From: a virus
Strand: one strand, 5' to 3'
IMG/VR virus record: IMGVR_UViG_3300020463_000158
Span: 1 to 21,950 of that record
Length of the DNA stretch: 21,950 nt
Both the position numbers and the translations under genes were made by a program. Every line of letters starts with the position of its first letter. Positions within the stretch are counted from its first letter, which is position 1. This document shows positions 15,934-21,950 of the stretch, in pieces. The notes under the pieces are model-generated. The model was not told where the DNA came from and made no database searches. It worked only from the letters and a program-made list of their open reading frames with translations.

Positions 15934-16125
15934 ATGATTAAGAATTTTTGGGAAGAATTAAAAGCGTTAGTTAGTAAATATAAATTAATTATAGAAGCCC
16001 GTTGGGTTGCGTTTAAAGGGTCTGTTAAAGCATCCCTCCGTGTTTTAAAACGGCATGACTTAGAGCCTGAGCGTAAAGCAGCTAAACCAAAAGCAAAAGC
16101 AAAGGCCAAAAAGAAGGCAAAGTAA
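15934..16125 (+). CDS. Small basic protein with amphipathic helix and KAKAK tail
   Basis: A 63-residue product has an amphipathic, aromatic N-terminal half (MIKNFWEELKALVSKYKLII, ARWVAFKGSVKASLRVL) and an Ala/Lys/Pro tail of the H1-histone kind (KPKAKAKAKKKAK, 51-63). AGGA ends six bases before ATG 15934, and the stop directly abuts the next ATG at 16126, supporting a real coupled gene. The amphipathic half could lie on a membrane and the tail could bind nucleic acid or phospholipid. I do not recognise a family, and no role is assigned. Confidence 0.68.
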   Translation: MIKNFWEELKALVSKYKLIIEARWVAFKGSVKASLRVLKRHDLEPERKAAKPKAKAKAKKKAK

Positions 16126-19100
16126 ATGGCATACTTTAAAGTAGAAAAGTTTAATGGCGTAGCACCTGCTATATCTGCAAGAAGGTTAAATAATAATTTT
16201 GCTCAAGATGCGACTAGTGTCGATTTTGAGTCTGGTAAATTAGTAGCCCAACCAGCAGATGAAGTTGTAACTACGTCGTCTACTTCTGCAAGTATTCCAA
16301 TACAAAGTATATATCCATACGAATATAAAATTGATTCTTTTACTGACGCTACTAATACTGATCTAATTATAGACCCTACGTCTGCAGCTGGCGGTTATTT
16401 TCTTTTTGGTTATTTTATAAAAGGGTCTTTTTATAGCTCTAACAATACGTTAGTTGATGATATTAATGCAGTGTATGTTACTAGTAGCACCCTATATAAT
16501 TATACTACTTCTACTTCTACTACTTCGTACGGACTTGTAGTTTATTTACGTGATCAAAATTACGGCACTGTTAATCAACGTACAACGCCGTTTACTAGTG
16601 ATCATCTCGGCACTAATACTAGTTTAAAAATATACACTAATTCTAATTTTACTGATGGTCAAATTGCAGGCGCAGAAACAGGCGGTGCTTGGATTTTAGA
16701 TTTTGATAACGCAAGCGAAACTGGCTTAACTTTTACAGTTAGTAGTGTTGGTACTGCTTATTGGATTAAAACGATTACTAAGTCTTTATTTGATAGTTTA
16801 TTTAACCCTGGCACTACTCATCATCTACGTTTTTCAAATGCTTTAACACCTATTACGGCTACTTTAGCTACAGATGTAAATAAAACTTATATATCTAAGC
16901 CAAATACAATGTTCGGCGCTGCTGCATACCCCCCTATTAGATATATAGCTACTAATTATTATGGTGCAGAAGCTTTTTTGTGGGCTGAGTATATAAAAGT
17001 AGCAGGCGATAAAAGAACTGATTTATTAGTCGGATCTACTTTAACTGGTAGTAGTTCTGGTAGAACCGCCACAGTTTCGTTTTTTGAATATGATGGGACT
17101 AATACTTTTATATTCTTTGAGCGCACTCATTTTATAGGTGCTGGTACTCATACTGGTAGCGATAACCAAGCAACTGTGTTAACAGATAGTGCTGAAACTT
17201 ATAACACCTCAGATGATATTTTAATAGGGTCTACTTTAACTAATTACAAATTAGATGGTACTGATTCAGCTACAGGTGTTGTACTAGATAATGCTGCTAC
17301 AGCACAAACGGTAACAGTTAATGATTTGTTTAGCAGTGGCGTAGCTAATAACTTTGATACTGGTGATAGGTATACAATCGCCGTAGAGCCTAATGTTCTG
17401 TTGCACACTGCAGATTTTAAAGGCGGTACTGACTATTGGGATATGCCGGGTGTTACAGGTATTTTTACCGGATTCCATAATCCTTGGGGAGATTCTACAG
17501 ATAGTAATGCGACATCTAGGTCTGGCTTTGGTTTAGATCCTTATTTTGCTAATCATGCAGGCACGGTGTTTACTAAAACTATGGAACGAACTAGGTTGGG
17601 TACTGATGGTTCTACTTTAAACTATGAGTATGCTGACGATTATCTTTATGATTGGACTACATTTCATTCTAACCATCCAATTAGTAAGTTAGCAGGCGCA
17701 ATTGGTAACATGGGTTGCGTTTTAGCGTTTGAAGATGCAATTACATCAGATGCAAATACAAGTGGTGATAGAACCGCTAGCGATGCTGCTACCCCTGGCG
17801 CATCTAAAATAACTTTAGAGCAAGGCGATATTGTTTGTTTTAAAGGTTTTGGTACTGCTAGCGATGGTAGTGCGCTTAATGTGGCCTTAGTTAATGGTAA
17901 CAACACAAATAATGGTTCTCAAACAAGCATACGTGATGTTGCTACTATGATGAACTTTGAAGCTACGCCTACAACTTCTGCAGCTACTCCAATAACTCCG
18001 TTTGCAGACGAGCATGGTGGTCCATATTGGCAAATCTTAGATGTTGTTAAAGTACATGTGTTGAATGGTATACATACAGTATTAGATACAAATCAAAGTA
18101 TTGTTACGGGCAGTAAAACTAATTCTGGAACATCTGCCACAACGCTTACTGACGGTACTAAAAACTTCCCAGTTGATTTTGATTTGTTAATAGGTAAAAC
18201 ATTAGTAAATGTAACAGGCGGCACAAAAGGGACTATTGTCTCTAATACTGCTAATACTATTACAGTTGATGATTTAGTTACGATTACAGATGACGATTAT
18301 GGCGAGTTTGATGCAGCTAGACTAGATGGCAACTTTGCTCAGTACGATGAGTACTACATACTTGAGCCTATACCTGCTACTACGTCAATTAATGGGCAAA
18401 TTTTAACAGAGTCTTTTTATAAATATAGGTGCTTAAGTCTTGCTTCTTTAGACCAATCAGCACGGGTTTGGACAGAGCGCACGCCTAGTTTTGGAGTTGG
18501 GTGGGCGGCTAGTAGGTACGCTGGTGAAACTGTAACTGTTAAAAAACCTTATCAACAAATTGGTAAAACTTATTTAGAATTTAAGAATAGAGTTAAAGTT
18601 GCAAAAACCCCCGTTACTTCTGATAAGTTTAAAAGATTATATTGGACTGGAGAAACATATCCAGCTGTGGCAGGCCAAGAGCAGTTGGTAGGAACTACAT
18701 CGCCTGGTGCAACTAGATCTAGAGCTAACATATCTAAATTTAGATTAGGTATACCTACGCCAAGACGTCCTATGAGTGTGGGGGTTGCAGAAGGCGAGCA
18801 AGTTAGTATAAGTTCAAACACAAAAGGTACGGCAAGTAATGTAAGTGCAGCAAATGCAGCTATATCTACTTTATTAGTTTCATATGTGTATACATTTGTT
18901 TCTGCTTTTGGAGAAGAAGGCCCACCTAGTGCGCCGTCAATACCTACTAGATTTGGTTTTGGTCAATCATTAGTTTTAAGTAACATTGGCTCTGAAGAAT
19001 TAAATTTAATGAGTAATTCAGAATACAATTTTGCTGAAAATTCTGGTGCGATTAAGCGAATTTATAGGTCAAATACAGGCTCTGCAGATACGTTGTTTCA

Positions 19101-20220
19101 ATTTGTAGACGAGATTCCGTTTAGTAATACAGCTTACATAGATACTAAAGATGCTAGTTTTTTAGGAGAGGTATTACCTAGTACTTCGTGGATTGGACCG
19201 CCTAACGATGACGAGTTTTTATATCCAGATGGGCCAATGCAAGGCCTTACTGAAATGGCAAACGGAATGTTCGCTGGGTTTTCTGGGACGCGCCTTTGTT
19301 TTAGCGAAGCTTTTTTACCGCACGCGTGGCCTGTTGAATATAGACGTACTGTAGAAGATAAAATTGTAGCTTTAGGTGCTGTTAGTAACGGTATATTTGT
19401 TCTTACTGAAGGTAAACCATACTTTTTCTCTGGCAATGATGGGAGTGTTATGGTTGGTACGCAAATAGATTTTGCGCAGGCGTGTATAAACGTCGATTCC
19501 GTAGTAGACATGGGTGAGTCTGTATTTTATGCAGGGCCAGATGGTCTTTGTTCTGTGTCAACTAGTGGGGCAGATATAATAACGGCTGGTTTAATTTCAT
19601 ATCATCAGTGGATAAACACATATAAAGCGCAAAATTATATAGCTAGTAAGCACGAGGGTAAATATGTTGCCTTTTTTACTGATCCAAGTGAATCATTTGG
19701 TGGTTGGCAATTTGATCCTACTACTCCTGAGTCCGCTTTAAGTAATTTAACTAGAAGCGCAACAGCTTTAACTGTTTATAACGATCCTAGTGACGATAAT
19801 TTGTACGTAGTAGAGGGAGTTAATATAAAACAATTTGGCGGCAGTAATACTGCAGTGTTGCCATATGTTTGGAAAAGTAAAAAGTTTGTGGCTCCTTATC
19901 CAGTTAGTATGTCTTATGTTTCTGTACATGCAGATGAGTATCCGCTTTATGATAGTGGTGCTTCCGCCACACCTAAGTTAGAAATAGCTGTTGCAGCAGA
20001 CGGCGTAGAAATATTTAAAGCTAACTTAGCTAAAACAGCTGCAGGTGTATTATACCAGGAGACTACTACACCGAGCGGGGTAGCTGATTTTATTCTTTAC
20101 GAATCAATTATGAGGCTTCCTAGTGCTTTAGGTATAGAGTGGGAGATAACAATTACTGGTGATAAACCTGTTAACGAAGTTTGTCTTGCTCAAAGCACAC
20201 AAGAGATGAAAGCTATATGA
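16126..20220 (+). CDS. Large tail nozzle/propeller-like virion protein
   Basis: This 1364-residue protein has the signature of tail proteins annotated as tail tubular B/nozzle-like in short-tailed phages. The N-terminal pattern is FNGVAPAISARRLNNNFAQD then FESGKLVAQP (8-43), like the 'fxGixPr...AqxAxNvxlxsGxLxP' opening of such proteins. The C-terminal third carries LPHAWPVEYRR, FVLTEGKPYFFSG, QACINVDSVVDMGESVFYAG and PDGLCSVS, blade-like repeats that recur in this class (recognised from memory). Between them lies a large insertion-rich beta region (about 290-780) with related units around 299-332, 352-418 and 674-745. At 1364 residues it is much longer than T7 gp12 (about 800). It probably sits at the tail tip or forms the tail tube end that contacts fibres and the ejection channel. 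Confidence 0.72.
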   Translation: MAYFKVEKFNGVAPAISARRLNNNFAQDATSVDFESGKLVAQPADEVVTTSSTSASIPIQSIYPYEYKIDSFTDATNTDLIIDPTSAAGGYFLFGYFIKGSFYSSNNTLVDDINAVYVTSSTLYNYTTSTSTTSYGLVVYLRDQNYGTVNQRTTPFTSDHLGTNTSLKIYTNSNFTDGQIAGAETGGAWILDFDNASETGLTFTVSSVGTAYWIKTITKSLFDSLFNPGTTHHLRFSNALTPITATLATDVNKTYISKPNTMFGAAAYPPIRYIATNYYGAEAFLWAEYIKVAGDKRTDLLVGSTLTGSSSGRTATVSFFEYDGTNTFIFFERTHFIGAGTHTGSDNQATVLTDSAETYNTSDDILIGSTLTNYKLDGTDSATGVVLDNAATAQTVTVNDLFSSGVANNFDTGDRYTIAVEPNVLLHTADFKGGTDYWDMPGVTGIFTGFHNPWGDSTDSNATSRSGFGLDPYFANHAGTVFTKTMERTRLGTDGSTLNYEYADDYLYDWTTFHSNHPISKLAGAIGNMGCVLAFEDAITSDANTSGDRTASDAATPGASKITLEQGDIVCFKGFGTASDGSALNVALVNGNNTNNGSQTSIRDVATMMNFEATPTTSAATPITPFADEHGGPYWQILDVVKVHVLNGIHTVLDTNQSIVTGSKTNSGTSATTLTDGTKNFPVDFDLLIGKTLVNVTGGTKGTIVSNTANTITVDDLVTITDDDYGEFDAARLDGNFAQYDEYYILEPIPATTSINGQILTESFYKYRCLSLASLDQSARVWTERTPSFGVGWAASRYAGETVTVKKPYQQIGKTYLEFKNRVKVAKTPVTSDKFKRLYWTGETYPAVAGQEQLVGTTSPGATRSRANISKFRLGIPTPRRPMSVGVAEGEQVSISSNTKGTASNVSAANAAISTLLVSYVYTFVSAFGEEGPPSAPSIPTRFGFGQSLVLSNIGSEELNLMSNSEYNFAENSGAIKRIYRSNTGSADTLFQFVDEIPFSNTAYIDTKDASFLGEVLPSTSWIGPPNDDEFLYPDGPMQGLTEMANGMFAGFSGTRLCFSEAFLPHAWPVEYRRTVEDKIVALGAVSNGIFVLTEGKPYFFSGNDGSVMVGTQIDFAQACINVDSVVDMGESVFYAGPDGLCSVSTSGADIITAGLISYHQWINTYKAQNYIASKHEGKYVAFFTDPSESFGGWQFDPTTPESALSNLTRSATALTVYNDPSDDNLYVVEGVNIKQFGGSNTAVLPYVWKSKKFVAPYPVSMSYVSVHADEYPLYDSGASATPKLEIAVAADGVEIFKANLAKTAAGVLYQETTTPSGVADFILYESIMRLPSALGIEWEITITGDKPVNEVCLAQSTQEMKAI
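17179..17379 (+). repeat. Internal domain repeat of the nozzle-like protein, copy A
   Basis: Residues 352-418 contain LTDSAETYNTSDDILIGSTL, then a Gly/Asp/Ala-rich loop, TVTVNDLFSSG and NNFDTGDRYTI. The same order of motifs recurs at 18145-18360 (LTD...DLLIGKTLVN...TITVDDL...YDEYYI). A shorter relative with LLVGSTLTGSSSGRTATV lies at about 17023. Confidence 0.6.
18145..18360 (+). repeat. Internal domain repeat of the nozzle-like protein, copy B
   Basis: Residues 674-745 contain LTDGTKNFPVDFDLLIGKTL, VNVTGGTKGTIV, TITVDDL and a closing QYDEYYI. The order matches copy A at 17179-17379, although spacing and DNA sequence have diverged. Confidence 0.6.
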
Positions 20221-20864
20221 GTGATTATGATAAGAATACTAAGCGCAGGGTTAACGGTGTGCCTGCTATACCGACTACTATTGACGCTAACTTGCAGCAT
20301 TACTTACGACAATTAAACGAACTGTTAGAAGGGTCGGTTGGTATAAGAGGCAACGCTTTAGATCGCAACGTTACAGTGCGGGAGTTAGTAGATGCTGGAG
20401 TTGCTGAGTCACCTGAAAAGAATGCTAAGTATGTACCAAACGCTGTTAACGCACAGAACCGAGGTTTTGTTGGGACTGGTCGCATGCGGATGTTTACTAG
20501 TGAACGGCAGCGGCCTTTTCAATCTTGTACTCTTACTTTTCAACATGGTTTAGGCCGATCCCCCGATTTAGTTCAAGTAACTGCACATTGTATTGAAGCG
20601 GAGTTTAGTTTTGAAGTTGGGGATGAAGTTATATTACCGGGTTCAACGGACGATGGTAGTGGTCAAAATGAAGGCGCGACTATATTAAAAACTAATACCG
20701 ATGTTATAATTTTTGTTGGAGCGAATGGTTTTGCTCAAATTATAAAAAAAGATAATACTGGAGATATGGCTTTGCTGGGCAGTAATGATACTAGTGAAAG
20801 TAATGCTAATTGGGAGCTTGAAGTCAAAGCGTTTGTTTTTGACGCTGCTACTCAAGGAAACTAG
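20217..20864 (+). CDS. Tail protein with lectin-like C-terminal beta domain
   Basis: Start ATG 20217 overlaps the preceding stop in an ATGA and gives 215 residues, MSDYDKNTKRRV onward. An in-frame earlier start at 20181 would sit deep in the upstream gene and is not favoured. The N-terminal half has VPAIPTTIDANLQHYLRQLN (about 15-34) and LLEGSVGIRGNALDRNVTVR, a helix-plus-linker pattern I recall from small phage tail proteins. The C-terminal half has CTLTFQHGLGRSPDLVQVTA, then a segment with VGDEVILPGS, resembling a beta-sandwich domain common in phage adhesion proteins. The 3' end overlaps the convergent minus-strand oxygenase by 17 bases. A receptor-facing or fibre-linking role is inferred from the domain and position. 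Confidence 0.72.
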   Translation: MSDYDKNTKRRVNGVPAIPTTIDANLQHYLRQLNELLEGSVGIRGNALDRNVTVRELVDAGVAESPEKNAKYVPNAVNAQNRGFVGTGRMRMFTSERQRPFQSCTLTFQHGLGRSPDLVQVTAHCIEAEFSFEVGDEVILPGSTDDGSGQNEGATILKTNTDVIIFVGANGFAQIIKKDNTGDMALLGSNDTSESNANWELEVKAFVFDAATQGN

Positions 20865-21399
20865 GCCGGTCTTCCCATATATTTATTTGGAATGCTAATC
20901 GCACGCCGCTTTTTATAGGCATTACTCTATGCCATCTAGAAGGGTCAAAGGTTACTATTCTATTAAATTTAGGTTGTATGCGTTCAGTTTGTTTTTTGTC
21001 TGTACTATTAGGTAACCCTATTTCTATAAAGCCACCCTCTACTTGGTGGTTATAGCCATAGTAAACGGTGCTTACTGATGGGCATATAGTTTTACCGCTT
21101 ATGTCATATTCTTTTTCATCTTTGTCTTGGTGCCAGCTTAGCTCGTTGTTTTTACTTAATACGTTAGCCCAATATTCAAATCCTGCTATAGTATTTACGT
21201 CTAAGTGACCCCATACTTTTTCAATTATCATTTGCCATATGTCAACTGGTTCTGTTTTGCCATCCCACCATTTATATCCGCCTTCAAGACCTTTGTTGTA
21301 TACGGTAGCTGAGTCAGATAGCTCTAACCAAGTATCAAAGTTTTGTAATTCTTTAAGTAAAAAAGAATCTAATGGGAGGTAGTCGTCTTGCAGCGTCAT
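20848..21399 (-). CDS. 2-Oxoglutarate/Fe(II)-dependent oxygenase, prolyl-4-hydroxylase-like
   Basis: The 183-residue minus-strand product carries the facial triad of this superfamily: His90-x-Asp92 in LSWHQDKDE, a distal His157 in DPSRWHRVMP, and Arg167 in SGVRLAFQINIW as the likely 2-oxoglutarate anchor. Between them are TVYYGYNHQVEGGFIEIGLP and RIVTFD, matching the double-stranded beta-helix core. Such enzymes hydroxylate proteins, bases or small molecules with O2 and 2-oxoglutarate; the substrate cannot be read from the sequence. The start overlaps the stop of its upstream neighbour by four bases in an ATGA, so the two are co-translated. The 3' end overlaps the plus-strand tail gene by 17 bases. 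Phage copies are common in marine viruses; family and triad are clear, role unknown. Confidence 0.85.
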   Translation of the reverse strand: MTLQDDYLPLDSFLLKELQNFDTWLELSDSATVYNKGLEGGYKWWDGKTEPVDIWQMIIEKVWGHLDVNTIAGFEYWANVLSKNNELSWHQDKDEKEYDISGKTICPSVSTVYYGYNHQVEGGFIEIGLPNSTDKKQTERIQPKFNRIVTFDPSRWHRVMPIKSGVRLAFQINIWEDRPSFLE

Positions 21400-21950
21400 G
21401 CTTTTCTCCAGGTATCTACTGGTGGTAAGCAGTACTCATTGTTATTTGTGTTTTTTAAAGTCATTAATATATCAATAGCAATTGAATACCGTATTTCTGT
21501 AGACTCATTAAAAGTAGTTAAATGGTCGGTTTTTGCGGGGAATATAACTAAAGCGTTGTCTCTGGGAGTTATGCTAACGTGTCTTTCTACTCGCTGGTTG
21601 TTTGTTAAGAGGTCTTTATAACTTTCATCACTAAATAAATCTGGGATTATTTCATTGTGGCACTTGTTACCGTCGGCTCCTATGATTAAATCACCGCTTA
21701 TTTCTGGTACTAGTGGGTAGTAAACGGCTGCTAAATGAGCATATGTATGTGCATGGGCGGGCGTATTGTTTTTATGTTGGGCTCTTGTGCCCCATGATCT
21801 TACGTAATGGAAGTCAAAAAGCTCGCTGTTGACGCCTATGGTTTTACAGTAGTCGTGCAGTTTGTAGGGTAATTCATTAAACAAAGGGTTAAATTCTTTG
21901 ACATTGTGCAAATCAGCACGCCCGTAGAGGTCCCCAGTCCAAGTGTCTGT
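21396..21950 (-). CDS. 2OG-Fe(II) oxygenase-like protein (TIGR02466-type), 5' end outside window
   Basis: The minus-strand frame stays open to the right edge with no start seen, so its N-terminus is missing and 184 residues are visible. A TTG at 21911 is probably an internal Leu. Counted from the edge, residues 1-15 contain TWTGDLYGRADLH, a typical opening for phage oxygenases of this kind. Then come PAHAHTYAHLAAVYYPL with His66-x-His68, a Gly-containing SGDLIIGA turn, NALVIFPAKTDHLTTF with His143, and TEIRYSIAID with Arg154. Order and spacing match the double-stranded beta-helix, as in the TIGR02466 group (assignment from memory). The usual HxD/E pair appears as HxH here, so which residues bind iron is uncertain. 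It lies immediately upstream of, and overlaps by four bases, the second oxygenase, with which it probably forms an operon. Confidence 0.75.
   Translation of the reverse strand, partial: TDTWTGDLYGRADLHNVKEFNPLFNELPYKLHDYCKTIGVNSELFDFHYVRSWGTRAQHKNNTPAHAHTYAHLAAVYYPLVPEISGDLIIGADGNKCHNEIIPDLFSDESYKDLLTNNQRVERHVSITPRDNALVIFPAKTDHLTTFNESTEIRYSIAIDILMTLKNTNNNEYCLPPVDTWRKA

Noticed and set aside
20181-20216. Earlier start for the 215-residue tail protein
   Set aside because: It would extend 12 codons into the upstream gene, whereas ATG 20217 forms the ATGA overlap common in this window.
20860-20885. Possible hairpin GGAA...TTCC at the convergent junction
   Set aside because: Only four base pairs with a twelve-base loop and no following T run; too weak for a terminator.

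Overview
The window is a contiguous piece of the virion-structure and lysis region of a tailed bacteriophage. It holds 21 genes packed head to tail with almost no intergenic DNA; many neighbours overlap by 1-8 bases in TAATG or ATGA arrangements. No tRNA, rRNA, CRISPR array, integrase, transposase, replication or terminase gene is visible. Very basic small proteins of a kind I associate with cyanophages and other marine phages, BppU-like and fibre proteins, and 2-oxoglutarate oxygenases point to an aquatic phage. Secreted proteins plus a holin/GH24 lysozyme pair suggest a Gram-negative host. No tape-measure-like gene is seen, and a giant ejection-type protein plus a nozzle-like protein fit a short-tailed (podovirus-like) particle. 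The host and virion form are inferences.

Layout. (1) Positions 1-7578 hold the 3' part (at least 2525 residues) of a giant virion protein with a zincin-type HEIGH motif; its start lies left of the window. (2) 7586-8356 holds three very basic small proteins. (3) 8353-9238 is a lysis pair, a three-segment holin and a T4-type lysozyme. (4) 9238-13427 is an adhesion block: a BppU-like protein, a 79-residue protein built from 9-residue repeats, an 859-residue tail fibre and two unrecognised proteins. (5) 13424-16125 is a run of six small genes for membrane, secreted or basic proteins, with unusually large overlaps. (6) 16126-20864 holds a 1364-residue nozzle/propeller-like tail protein and a 215-residue tail protein. 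(7) On the opposite strand, 21950-20848 holds two adjacent 2-oxoglutarate/Fe(II) oxygenase-like genes, the first cut by the right edge.

How it fits together. The plus-strand genes look like one late operon for DNA ejection, lysis, host attachment and tail completion. The minus-strand oxygenases belong to a separate transcription unit that converges on it, with a 17-base overlap of the coding ends. The parts I found least explained are the membrane/secreted cassette at 13424-16125, the basic-protein trio at 7586-8356 and the zincin-bearing giant protein. All identifications come from reading motifs by eye; no database search was run.
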